A stretch of DNA of 64,000 nt. It comes from Sulfobacillus acidophilus DSM 10332 (GTDB taxonomy: Bacteria > Bacillota > Sulfobacillia > Sulfobacillales > Sulfobacillaceae). The stretch spans positions 1 to 64,000 of the forward strand of contig CP003179.1 in the NCBI GenBank assembly GCA_000237975.1, given 5' to 3'. The stretch's first letter is position 1, and each line of letters starts with the position of its first letter. Positions 49,700 through 58,327 of this stretch are shown here, one piece after another. Below the pieces are notes generated by a model that saw nothing but the letters and a program-made list of their open reading frames with translations, was not told the DNA's origin and searched no databases. The position numbers were made by a program, and so were the translations under genes.

Positions 49700-50251
49700 G
49701 TGGATACCGTCAAAATGATTGCTCTCATCCTGTCGCTCGGGACGGATACGTTTACGGTAGCGATTTTCCTAGGTGCGGCACAGATTCGAGGGAAACTCCC
49801 CGTCGCCCTGACGTTTGCCGCGGCCGAAGGGGTGATGCCTCTCATGGGAGTCGTTGCCGGCCGTGCGGTCGACCGATTGGTGGGAAACGGAACCGAGTGG
49901 ATGGGCGGGCTGATCCTGATCGCCCTCGCCGTCTGGCTGATATTTTTCGACCGGGACGACGATCGCATCGCGTCCGATCGCCGTCTCTCGGGATGGCCAT
50001 TGGTAGGCGCGGCGCTGGGCATTAGTCTCGACGAATTGGCGGCCGGGTTTTCCGTCGGTTTGGTCGGAGTGCCCGTTGCTTTGACGATTATTTTCATTGC
50101 GGTCCAAGCGTTTCTTTTGACCGTGTTGGGGATGACGTTCGGAGCCCGGTTGGCCCCGTATTGGGGTGAATGGACCGAAAGATTGCCGGGGCTCGTACTG
50201 GGCTTTTTAGGCATATGGCTTATTGTTCAGGCCGTCGGATCCCTGTCGTGA
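49700..50251 (+). CDS. MntP/DUF204-like manganese efflux pump family protein
   Basis: A 183-residue membrane protein with six helices in two repeats. The first repeat has MIALILSLGTDTFTVAIFLG and the second LVGAALGISLDELAAGFSVG, matching the MntP pattern in which the acidic residues in both halves bind the ion. The first motif has TDTFTVA where MntP has a MDAFAVS-like segment. The GTG start at 49700 follows AGGAG at 49687-49691. The substrate is inferred from the family. Confidence 0.78.
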   Translation: MDTVKMIALILSLGTDTFTVAIFLGAAQIRGKLPVALTFAAAEGVMPLMGVVAGRAVDRLVGNGTEWMGGLILIALAVWLIFFDRDDDRIASDRRLSGWPLVGAALGISLDELAAGFSVGLVGVPVALTIIFIAVQAFLLTVLGMTFGARLAPYWGEWTERLPGLVLGFLGIWLIVQAVGSLS

Positions 50252-50536
50252 TAACGCTAGTCGGTCTTCTCGGACAAATTTGTAATGCGGTTTGTCCCGG
50301 TTTTCGCTCCTCGGCGGGCTCTTTTCATATTGGAGGCCAATTTGGATACCGATCGGATCAGGAATTGGGGTGACAGGTGTTCTCGGATAAAGCAAGCGCT
50401 CATGGACCCCTTCGGTGGAATTGGTTCAAGGTGCAGCAATTATCAATTGATTGGGGGGATCCGTAATATCGCCTGGTAGACTGGAGATGAACGTCGTAGC
50501 AAGGACCAAGGATATCTGGACAGAGGAGGCCGAGTC

Positions 50537-50905
50537 GTGTCGTTTCATTTTGTCGGGATTGACCACGTGCAATTGGCGGGCCCGCCGCAGTGTGAAGAGA
50601 CCGCCCGTCGATTTTACGGGGAGATTCTCGGATGGGTCGAGCTACCTAAACCCGAGCATTTGAGGCGGCGTGGAGGGCTATGGTTCCAATGCGGCGCCCA
50701 ACAAGTGCATATCGGCATTCAAAAAGATTTTACGCCCGCAACCAAGGCCCACCCGGCGTTTTACGTGCGGGACATTCAGGCGTTGCGGGAACACGTAATA
50801 AAGAACGGGCTCGATCCTATCGAAGATGAACCGTTGCCCGGCGCGGACCGGTTTTATTTAACCGATCCGTTCGGCAACCGATTAGAGTTTTTAGAGTGGC
50901 TCTAA
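50537..50905 (+). CDS. VOC-family (glyoxalase-like) protein
   Basis: A 122-residue vicinal-oxygen-chelate protein. The fold markers are FVGIDHVQLAGP (first metal His), ARRFYGEILGW, VHIGIQKDF and FYLTDPFGNRLEFLEW (last metal Glu). It could be a lyase, dioxygenase or resistance protein. The GTG start has GAGGAGG upstream. Confidence 0.88.
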   Translation: MSFHFVGIDHVQLAGPPQCEETARRFYGEILGWVELPKPEHLRRRGGLWFQCGAQQVHIGIQKDFTPATKAHPAFYVRDIQALREHVIKNGLDPIEDEPLPGADRFYLTDPFGNRLEFLEWL

Positions 50906-51193
50906 GCCGAGCCGATTGCTTAGGAACCATTCGCCTACTTGCCGTCATCTCTTACTTACGCCCTCCAAGCCGTGGCCACCGGTGCGAAATCGGGTGGCCG
51001 GGTCAATCTACCCTAATGGCCGATCCCGAATCCCGGTGTGTCGATCATCGGGATTTTACCCGGATCCGCAAAAAAATTTCCCATTAACCGTAAATTTTTA
51101 ACTCGTTGCGTCCTAATAACAATCGAGGGGTTCCGGTCGCTTGGCGGTCCGGATTTCCCTTTAATAATTATTTCTTCAATGGAGGAACCTCGT

Positions 51194-51478
51194 ATGAAAA
51201 AACCCGTGACGGCCATGCCTCGCGCCTATGCCGTGACCACGTCCTACGGTCACTATGTGGTGGTTCTCGAAGAGGCCCGGCCGGAATCCGATGGACAATA
51301 TGTCCGCTTGTATTGCCGCCTCTATCGGGACCGGCGCTGGTGGGACGGCGGGTGGTTTCGGGTCGGCAAAGATCGGCGCATCCGATGGGTCGTCCGGCGT
51401 GTCGCCCAGTGGGCGGATGCCCGGGATGCCCGGCTACGCCGCATCGGCCGAAATGAAAGCCCCTCATCGACCGGATGA
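51194..51478 (+). CDS. Small basic hypothetical protein
   Basis: An unrecognised 94-residue protein starting MKKPVTAMPRAYAVTTSYGH and rich in Arg and Trp (RDRRWWDGGWFRVGKDRR). GGAGGA at 51181-51186 is well placed before ATG 51194, so it is likely translated. The stop codon lies inside the terminator hairpin that serves the convergent gene. Confidence 0.6.
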   Translation: MKKPVTAMPRAYAVTTSYGHYVVVLEEARPESDGQYVRLYCRLYRDRRWWDGGWFRVGKDRRIRWVVRRVAQWADARDARLRRIGRNESPSSTG

Positions 51479-51484
51479 GGGGCT
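51458..51484. terminator. Terminator between convergent genes
   Basis: A perfect 11-bp stem AGCCCCTCATC (51458-51468) and GATGAGGGGCT (51474-51484) with loop GACCG. On the minus strand it is followed by TTTCATTT, which fits termination of the sulfur-gene operon. The plus strand lacks a T-run. Confidence 0.75.
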
Positions 51485-51492
51485 CGTCCCGA

Positions 51493-52494
51493 TTAAAAGG
51501 ATTTGGTAATTTGCGGGCTTCGTCGCATGACGCCGAGCAGCACCTGCCAGGCATATTGCACCCCGGGATCGTTCAGGCTGCGGAGCAATCCGGTCACGGT
51601 CACCCGGGTGGTGGCCTTGTCGGCCTCCTGCGTGGCTTCATGGATGGCTTGCATCAACGCCAACCCCAATTCCAAGAGACCGGAGTCGATGGCTTCCCGC
51701 AGCGCCAGCACCGAATGGGTGATAAAGTCGATGAGGCGTTCGGTCAACTGCGGGGTCGCCGATTCCCGGAACCCGCGCAAAAGCGCCATCAGTTCGGTGA
51801 CCGTCTGCCAGGTGCCGTCCCGCGTCCACTCGCCGACTTGCCGGAGAAGCTGGGCCAACGCCGCCCCTTCGTCCTCGGCGGCGCTGACCGTCGCTTCCAC
51901 GCCCGGCCCGATGTCTTTGACCACCCGGCCGAGCTGGACGCCGAGCGTCGTTATCCGTTCCACCAGATGCGGACTTGCACTGTCTTTCAGCGCCGTCGCC
52001 ACGGTGGCCAGTTCCTTCAAGGCGTCCCAGGTCCCCGTCTGGTGCCAGGTCCGGAGCGTCGCGATCATCTCCGTCAGTTCCGGCCCGCTGTCGACAGCGG
52101 TGCGGACCAGGTCTTGGGCGGCCGGGTCGGTCAAGGGGGCGGTGAGCTGCCCGAGGGCGGTCGCCATCCCCGCCACCCGTTCCGCCAGATGCGGGGTCGC
52201 ACTGTCTTTCACCGCCGTGGCCACGGTGGCCAATTCTTTTAAGGCCTCCCAGGTCCCGGTGCGATGCCACGTCGCCAGGGTCTCGAGCATCTCGGTCAGG
52301 GCCGGGCCGGTCGCGACGGCCGTCCGGATTAGCGTTTGGGTCTCCGGTTCCGCCAAGGGCCCCGCCAGTTGCCCCAAGGCGGTGATCATCCCCGCGATGC
52401 GTTCGGCCAAAGCCGGGGTCGCACTGTCTTTCACGGCGTTTAAGAGTGTCATCCACTCACTGAGGGTCGCGTCAGATACCTCAATGGTTGCCAT
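51493..52494 (-). CDS. DUF1641 repeat protein
   Basis: A 333-residue helical protein built from about 3.5 tandem copies of a 73-74-residue unit. Each unit begins near AVKDSATPHLAER and ends near WHRTGTWEALKELATVAT, with copies starting at residues 21, 95, 169 and ~242. DUF1641 proteins often accompany SQR-like flavoproteins and formate or heterodisulfide-type enzymes in sulfur oxidisers and archaea. The role is unknown, perhaps a scaffold. Last gene of the cluster, 23 bp after the flavoprotein. Confidence 0.82.
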   Translation of the reverse strand: MATIEVSDATLSEWMTLLNAVKDSATPALAERIAGMITALGQLAGPLAEPETQTLIRTAVATGPALTEMLETLATWHRTGTWEALKELATVATAVKDSATPHLAERVAGMATALGQLTAPLTDPAAQDLVRTAVDSGPELTEMIATLRTWHQTGTWDALKELATVATALKDSASPHLVERITTLGVQLGRVVKDIGPGVEATVSAAEDEGAALAQLLRQVGEWTRDGTWQTVTELMALLRGFRESATPQLTERLIDFITHSVLALREAIDSGLLELGLALMQAIHEATQEADKATTRVTVTGLLRSLNDPGVQYAWQVLLGVMRRSPQITKSF

Positions 52495-52517
52495 AACCAG
52501 CCTCCCTCCCGTGGGGG

Positions 52518-53657
52518 TTATAAAATCCCCGCGGCGGACAACGGATACATCTTGTTGAACGCCAGCTTGTAGAGATGAATCATTTCCGACGGCGCCTGCG
52601 GCTTCGGCGGATGTTGATAGTCGAACTTAATGTAGGTGGCTTCCCCGAGCCCGGCTTCAATGAAGCAGAAGACTTTGCCGTCGTAGCGGACCGACCCGAG
52701 CCCGCCTCGAATCCGGTTAATCAGGTTGGCGGAGACCACGTCGGCCTCGAAGTGGGCCGTCGAGCCGGCTTTGCTGATCGGGAGGTTGGTGGCGTCGCCC
52801 AAGACATAAATGTTGTCGGCGCCGTCCATCTGGAGCGAGTAGCGGTCGGTTGGAATCCAGCCGCCCGCGTCGCCGAGTTCCGAGCGCTTAATCACGTCCT
52901 GCCCGGTGTGCGGGGGGACGGACACCAAGAGGTCATAGGCGATCGTGTCGCCTTCGAGGCTGGTGACGGTGTGATTCACCGGATCGACCGATTCCAGGTT
53001 AAAGTAGACCTGGGACCGGATGCCGCGCTCTTCGAACACCGGCCCGGCCCATTCGGCAACCGGTTCCAACGAATGCAAGCGCCCAATCGGATACGTGTAG
53101 AAGACTTCGGTCTTGTCGGCGAGGCCCCGGGCTTTGACCCAGTCGTTGACCATCAGGGTGAATTCGAGGGGAGCCACCGGGCATTTGTGGGGGACGCTGA
53201 CGGTGACCAGGATGCGGCCGCCTTGGAAATCGTGCAACGCTTGACGGAGCTTTAAGGCGCCTTCTTGGGTGTAAAAAATATGGCCGCCCTCGAGGAGCCC
53301 GGGAATGGTTTCTGGGGCCGGGCGGCTGCCGGTGGCGATGACCAGATAGTCGTAGGGGAAGGCGCGGCCATCGGTCATCAGTACCTGATTGTGTTCGCGG
53401 TCGACGCGGTCGGCGGAGCCGACCACCAGCTGTACGCCGGGGTCGAGCAAGGCCCGTTCGGCATGCTGGGCGTCTTGCGGGACCGCTTGGTCAAACGCCA
53501 TATAGAGAAACATGGGTTGATAGACATGGGTGGCGGATTCGTTGATGACGGTCATCTGGACCTCGCCGCGGCGAATCTCCTGGCGTAATTGACGGGCGAC
53601 CTGGTTCGCCACCATGGTGCCGCCCACGCCCCCACCAAGCAATACGATACGCGTCAT
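52518..53657 (-). CDS. SQR-like FAD/NAD(P)-disulfide oxidoreductase
   Basis: A 379-residue flavoprotein. The FAD-binding site is IVLLGGGVGGTMVANQVAR at the N-terminus, DYLVIATGSRP in the middle and NIYVLGDATNLP near residue 282. It resembles sulfide:quinone oxidoreductases and the flavoproteins found beside DUF1641 and TusA. Only two Cys are present: Cys159 in PHKCPVAPLEF and Cys331 in VFCFIEAG. They fit two of the three SQR redox cysteines, so the reaction may differ from classical sulfide oxidation. Located at the cytoplasmic membrane face by family analogy. Confidence 0.85.
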   Translation of the reverse strand: MTRIVLLGGGVGGTMVANQVARQLRQEIRRGEVQMTVINESATHVYQPMFLYMAFDQAVPQDAQHAERALLDPGVQLVVGSADRVDREHNQVLMTDGRAFPYDYLVIATGSRPAPETIPGLLEGGHIFYTQEGALKLRQALHDFQGGRILVTVSVPHKCPVAPLEFTLMVNDWVKARGLADKTEVFYTYPIGRLHSLEPVAEWAGPVFEERGIRSQVYFNLESVDPVNHTVTSLEGDTIAYDLLVSVPPHTGQDVIKRSELGDAGGWIPTDRYSLQMDGADNIYVLGDATNLPISKAGSTAHFEADVVSANLINRIRGGLGSVRYDGKVFCFIEAGLGEATYIKFDYQHPPKPQAPSEMIHLYKLAFNKMYPLSAAGIL

Positions 53658-53681
53658 GATAGGTTGCTCCCCTCCGATGAT

Positions 53682-53915
53682 CTAACGCAGTTTTTTGACC
53701 TGGATTTTGTAGATGCCGTTGTCTTCGGTGTTGCCCACCACTTCATGGCCGGCCCGCTTCACCCACTCCGGGATGTCTTTGGCCGAGCCTTGGTCGGAGG
53801 ACCAGACTTCGAAGACGGTGCCGACCGGTTCTTGCCGAATGCCTTTGATGAGTTCCATTAACGGGCCGGGACAAAACGACCCGCGTGCGTCGACTACTTT
53901 GACTTCGTCTGCCAT
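53682..53915 (-). CDS. TusA-family sulfur carrier
   Basis: A 77-residue sulfurtransferase. The signature SFCPGPLMELIKGI contains the persulfide-forming Cys15. It carries sulfane sulfur between DsrE-type proteins and oxidising enzymes in the cytoplasm. It sits between dsrE and the SQR-like gene, the usual order in sulfur oxidisers, separated by 16 and 24 bp. Confidence 0.92.
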   Translation of the reverse strand: MADEVKVVDARGSFCPGPLMELIKGIRQEPVGTVFEVWSSDQGSAKDIPEWVKRAGHEVVGNTEDNGIYKIQVKKLR

Positions 53916-53931
53916 CGCTGTTTCCTCCCCA

Positions 53932-54312
53932 TCAGAATGTCAGGGACAAGCCGTCGCCCACCTGACCCATAAAGGCGGTCAGGCCCAACGTCTCGTCAAA
54001 AATAGGGGCCAGATCCTCCAGTGTCCAGTGGGTCAGATCCATCACCAGACTACACGCATAAATTTTGACATCGCCGAACTCTTTGGCTTGACGAAAGATC
54101 TCGAGATAGTCCTGGCCTTGAGATTCCACGATTTTTTGGCCCATGGGGCCTTGGGGTATTTGGGCCCGCACCGTGTCGTCCCGGTGAAACGCCGGTAACG
54201 CTTCCATCGAGACAAAAATGTTCACCGGCTGGCCCAAGCTGGCGGCCACCATGGTAATCATGGCGGCGGCATGGATTTTGGCGTAGTCGCCCGACAAGAG
54301 GATGAGATTCAT
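53932..54312 (-). CDS. DsrE-family sulfurtransferase
   Basis: A 126-residue DsrE/DsrF-like protein. It opens MNLILLSGDYAKIHAAAMI and carries the conserved Cys87 in KIYACSLVMDL, followed by FDETLGLTAFM. Such proteins bind thiosulfate or persulfide sulfur and pass it to TusA. The start at MNLILL has AAGGAGG upstream; a longer frame adds 23 residues without support. TATAAT on the minus strand (54349-54344) is a likely -10 box for the four-gene operon. Confidence 0.87.
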   Translation of the reverse strand: MNLILLSGDYAKIHAAAMITMVAASLGQPVNIFVSMEALPAFHRDDTVRAQIPQGPMGQKIVESQGQDYLEIFRQAKEFGDVKIYACSLVMDLTHWTLEDLAPIFDETLGLTAFMGQVGDGLSLTF

Positions 54313-54407
54313 GAAATCGCCTCCTTTTTCCGCTTCCCTGGCGATTATACCGGGAAGGACCGGCGTCTTCCTTGGGTCCAACGGCCCTGACTTTATGGCC
54401 GATCCGT

Positions 54408-57134
54408 CTAAATGACCGGATCGGACGGTCCCCGTCCCAGGGCCCGTTCCAACAGTTCTTGTTGAAGGTCGAGATGCCGGGACGGGATCACGACGGCGTT
54501 GGCCAGCCCCTGCTTGTCTTCCAACAAGCGGTCCAAAATCTCGTCAACCGTGCCCTGGGCGGTAATGCGCGGGTCTTGATCAACTACTAGCGGGTAGTAG
54601 ACCGAAACCGGACGGGTTTGCCCGATGCGGTGCACACGGTCGGTCGCTTGGTTTTCCACTGCCGGGTTCCACCACCGGGAATAATGAATCACGTGGTTGG
54701 CGCCGGTCAGGGTCAAACCGACGCCGCCGGCTTGCGGGGTCAAGATCATCACCTGAAACCCGGAAGCCTGGTTGAAATGATGGACCAGCTGCTGCCGCGC
54801 CGTCACATCCCCGTTGATCACATAGGGAGTCAGGTTAAATTCCCGCATGATCCAAAACTGTAGCATCGCTTGCAACGTCCGTGACGGGGTAAAGATCAGG
54901 GCTTTTTCCGACTGTCCGTGAATGGTGTGCAAAATTTCCAACGTCTTGGCCAGTTTGGGGATAGACGACACCGGAATCCGGTTCCATGGCGCCGACCGCC
55001 CCTCAACGGCCAAAGGATGCCCCAAAATGTTTTGTAATTGTCGAAGCGCCGGAAGTGGGGCCACCTGTCGTGCTTTGACTGCTTTGAGCACCTCTTGGTA
55101 ACGGTGCTGTTGTTCCGGGCCGAACGGGACGTGAAAACGATAAGCCGTTTTGGGCGGCAAGGCCAAACCGGATTCCTTCTTAGTCCGTCGGCGGTAGATC
55201 GGCGATATCGCGCGGGTAAGGGCTCCTTGGATATCCGGATCGGGGTTTTTCGTGGCGGTTTCGTAGGTTTGGCGGAACTCTCGTAGACTCCCTAACAATC
55301 CGGGTTGCACGAAGTCCACTATAGACCACAGGTCACTGAGGCTATTTTCCACCGGGGTGCCGGTTAGGGCTACACGATATGTGTTTTTGAGGGCTTTGAC
55401 GGCTTCGGCGCGTCCCGTGGAGACGTTTTTGATCAGTTGGGCTTCATCGAGGACAATGGCGTTCCAGTCAACCTGTCCGAGTATGAGCTGATCCCGTGAG
55501 ACCGTTTCATAGGAGGTGAGAATGACATCGGCATCCGGTAGGTGATCGATCTGGCGCGCCCGGTGCGGACCGTAATGGGCTGCCCAGGAAATCTTGGGGG
55601 CGAATTTGGTCAGTTCTTCCTGCCAATTGGACAATAAGGCGACCGGAGCCACTACCAGGCTCGGCCGGAGACGGCTCCGCTCATGGAGTATCGCGAACCA
55701 GGCAATGACCTGGACGGTTTTGCCGAGGCCCATCTCATCGGCCAGCAAGACGCCCCGCCGGTGGGCCGCCCGATGCCAAAGGAACCGAACTCCGTCCCGC
55801 TGATGGGGATGCAATGACGCCTGAAACCAGGCGGGAGGCTCTACGTCCTCGTTGGGGTCGGTCCAAATCCACGGATGAAACGGCGGATTGAATTCGACCT
55901 GTTCAAGATTGGTGAAGATGTCCAGGACGTATGGTAACCGCTCCCGTGACACCGGTTCTGTCGACCGGTTCCGAAGGGCAGACAGTTGTTGCAATGCCGT
56001 CCGAGCGGCCGGCGGTACTTCGATCCAGTCGTTGCCGAGCGGAATCAGGGATTCGTCCGGCCCGACGTGTTGAATGGCGGACAACAATTCGTCCGGTGTG
56101 AGCACCGGTTCGGCGGGGGGCTCGTCTTCGGGGGACTCCAGCCGGACACCCGCGTCGAGTGTGAACCAGCCGCGTTCGGTTTCGGTTGCATGCAAAAACG
56201 GTTGCGCGCGGTAGACTCGGATTTTAAGGCCTTTGACTCGTTCGGAAAATGCCGTCAAATCGAGAGTAACATCTTCCGGTAAGAAAGCCTCGGGATTTTT
56301 AACGAACTTAGGGACATCCTGTCCGGTTATCGGCGGCAAGGCATCGAGGCGCCGGAATTGCCGGCGCGCCTCCGGCCTGGCAATCCAGCGTTTTCGGCCG
56401 AGACCGGTCGACGGTCGGGACAGCGTGCCTTCACGTAAAGCCTCCGACGGCAGGTCGGGATGGTCATAGCGGGCCCTCAAACGAATGGTTCCGTTATCCA
56501 ACACCGGGTCGACGGTGACTTGGTCGACCAAAATATACTCTTCCCGTTCTAAATAGGGATCCAGGCGGGCGCCGGCGTCCTTGGCCAGCTGTTTAACCTC
56601 TGCGAGAAATAGCGTGCGGCCGTCGATGTCCGGGCCGGGTGCGGTCAAGAGGCGGTCAAGGAGGCGAGCCGACGCGCCGGTCAAAGTCACCGGCCCCCGC
56701 GCGGTTTCAAGCCAAGGACCGATGCGCCGTCCCCATTGCAACAAGTTTCCCGCATAGGGCGGTAGGGTCACCAGCGCCTCGATGTGAAACCGAGGTTCGG
56801 TTATAGCGCCGCGGGCCTTGAGACGGATGTCCGGAGCTTTCGGAGAGGGCAACTGAAATAGGGCCAAAAACGATTCCGGACTAGCCAAAAACCGCTCCCA
56901 GGACAGCAAATATTCACCGGGGCCCGTGCGGGTCAATTCGTCGTCTGCCCACCGTTGGTATAACGCCTCCAGTTGCGGCCACCGGGGGTCCGTTAATAAG
57001 GCGCGCGGGGATATCGAACCTTCGGTCCAAGGAAACTCGAGCGCTTCTCCCTGATAGGTGATTTGCCAGGACAGCCCTTCTAAGAGGGGCACAAAATTTA
57101 TGGTTATTACTGAACCGGTGACCGGCTTTTTCAT
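54408..57134 (-). CDS. zorD: Zorya antiphage protein ZorD (SNF2-type helicase)
   Basis: A 908-residue SNF2-family ATPase, the fourth gene of a type I Zorya operon. The N-terminal ~430 residues form an accessory region. The helicase core starts with LHPHQRDGVRFLW, Walker A LADEMGLGKTVQ (~466), Walker B LDEAQ (~565) and LTGTPVENSLSDLWSI. The C-terminal lobe has LTPQAGGVGLTLTGANHVIH and QATDRVHRIGQ (~831). In Zorya, ZorD is thought to act on invading DNA after ZorAB signals. It overlaps zorC by 4 bp. Alone it could be any SNF2 helicase; the operon decides the name. Confidence 0.9.
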   Translation of the reverse strand: MKKPVTGSVITINFVPLLEGLSWQITYQGEALEFPWTEGSISPRALLTDPRWPQLEALYQRWADDELTRTGPGEYLLSWERFLASPESFLALFQLPSPKAPDIRLKARGAITEPRFHIEALVTLPPYAGNLLQWGRRIGPWLETARGPVTLTGASARLLDRLLTAPGPDIDGRTLFLAEVKQLAKDAGARLDPYLEREEYILVDQVTVDPVLDNGTIRLRARYDHPDLPSEALREGTLSRPSTGLGRKRWIARPEARRQFRRLDALPPITGQDVPKFVKNPEAFLPEDVTLDLTAFSERVKGLKIRVYRAQPFLHATETERGWFTLDAGVRLESPEDEPPAEPVLTPDELLSAIQHVGPDESLIPLGNDWIEVPPAARTALQQLSALRNRSTEPVSRERLPYVLDIFTNLEQVEFNPPFHPWIWTDPNEDVEPPAWFQASLHPHQRDGVRFLWHRAAHRRGVLLADEMGLGKTVQVIAWFAILHERSRLRPSLVVAPVALLSNWQEELTKFAPKISWAAHYGPHRARQIDHLPDADVILTSYETVSRDQLILGQVDWNAIVLDEAQLIKNVSTGRAEAVKALKNTYRVALTGTPVENSLSDLWSIVDFVQPGLLGSLREFRQTYETATKNPDPDIQGALTRAISPIYRRRTKKESGLALPPKTAYRFHVPFGPEQQHRYQEVLKAVKARQVAPLPALRQLQNILGHPLAVEGRSAPWNRIPVSSIPKLAKTLEILHTIHGQSEKALIFTPSRTLQAMLQFWIMREFNLTPYVINGDVTARQQLVHHFNQASGFQVMILTPQAGGVGLTLTGANHVIHYSRWWNPAVENQATDRVHRIGQTRPVSVYYPLVVDQDPRITAQGTVDEILDRLLEDKQGLANAVVIPSRHLDLQQELLERALGRGPSDPVI

Positions 57135-58327
57135 CGGGCACCTCGATTTTTGGGAATTTGAATATATTGCGCCAAGTCATAGCTGAACGTTCCTTGCCAA
57201 TAGCCGGAATGGATCAGCCGTAACAAGGCTTGGTTGGAATCTTTCAAGTCGGTACTCTTGACCATGCGTTGACGGATCCGTTCGTAATCGGATTTTTGAT
57301 ATACGTAACAGGCATTGCCGGTTTGGGCAAACTCCACCGCCACCACATCACCGAAATCCAGAACCACCGCCGCCCTCGGGGTATCCTTTTCCAGAACGGT
57401 GACATGCAGGCATCGCTCGAGGTATCCGCGCCAAAACTGAAAGCGCGCATTATCTTGGTGAAAAAATTGCTGCAGCTTTGCTTGGTGAACCCAGTGAATC
57501 AGCTTCCGGCGTGCCTCGGCCGACAGGCCCGTCCACGGTCCGGAGGTGGTTTCCGGGTTGCCCCACCGTTGGATGAAACGGCGTAGCAAGGTCCCGTCAA
57601 AATTCATCCAGGAAAACACCGTCAGATATTGCGACAAGACGGCCTGAGCGCGTTCCCGCGCCCGTTGATCCAATTCCCAGAGCCATTCCGACCAGGGAAA
57701 CTCCGAGTCGGCCAGATGGCGTTCCCATTCCGGCAACGCACTACTCGTGAGAATTTGCGTGATGAGTTCATCGCTTAAGGGGTCACCCCAATGGAGCCCC
57801 ATCAGCGGAGTACCCGACCCGATGCCGTGGTCATCGAGAATCTTCGCCAATGGACCGAGGGGGGCCGACCGAGAAAAGGCCTTCATCAGGTCCATCCGGA
57901 AATTACCGTCCTGAACCGCGTCCCACCACGGGGTCACGCGGTGCTGGTTGACGTAGACGGACACTAATTTGACGAGTTCCGGATCGCGTGGCCATTTGAC
58001 GAAATGATCCCAAGCGACCCAGGCGGCTACCGGATCCGGATGGACCAATGCCACCGCCAGGATTTTAGGGCGGACCGGTTCGGGCAGTTGGGGGAAATGC
58101 ACCAAAAGCACATAGACGTCGACGGGTTCTAATCCTTCGGCCCATTGCCGAATCTGTACAACCGTGTCCAATGGGCCCAGCATTCGGAGCAAAGTGTCCA
58201 GCCGGGATTGGAACAGCATTCCCAGCCGTTGGCCTTTGGTTCGGTCGGTGGTGTATTCCTGTTCCAACGTTTCTCGCACCGCCCGCAGGCCGACCGGTTC
58301 AAAACGAAATCCGTGCGGGCGGCTCAT
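57131..58327 (-). CDS. zorC: Zorya antiphage protein ZorC (EH-signature family)
   Basis: A 398-residue soluble protein between ZorB and ZorD. It is helix-rich and contains WTGLSAEARRKLIHWVHQAK followed by ARFQFWRGYLERC, the EH-signature pattern that defines ZorC. Its C-terminal part (AAVVLDFGDVVAVEFAQTGN) may be a separate beta-rich module. ZorC is believed to bind DNA or relay the ZorAB signal. 4-bp overlaps at both ends show coupled translation. Identification rests on the motif and the neighbours. Confidence 0.85.
   Translation of the reverse strand: MSRPHGFRFEPVGLRAVRETLEQEYTTDRTKGQRLGMLFQSRLDTLLRMLGPLDTVVQIRQWAEGLEPVDVYVLLVHFPQLPEPVRPKILAVALVHPDPVAAWVAWDHFVKWPRDPELVKLVSVYVNQHRVTPWWDAVQDGNFRMDLMKAFSRSAPLGPLAKILDDHGIGSGTPLMGLHWGDPLSDELITQILTSSALPEWERHLADSEFPWSEWLWELDQRARERAQAVLSQYLTVFSWMNFDGTLLRRFIQRWGNPETTSGPWTGLSAEARRKLIHWVHQAKLQQFFHQDNARFQFWRGYLERCLHVTVLEKDTPRAAVVLDFGDVVAVEFAQTGNACYVYQKSDYERIRQRMVKSTDLKDSNQALLRLIHSGYWQGTFSYDLAQYIQIPKNRGAR

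Noticed and set aside
51503-52558. 351-codon plus-strand ORF opposite the DUF1641 gene
   Set aside because: It mirrors the repeats of the minus-strand DUF1641 gene; the Ser/Val/Ala-rich translation has no family features.
52575-53255. 226-codon plus-strand ORF opposite the SQR-like gene
   Set aside because: Antisense shadow of a clear flavoprotein gene.
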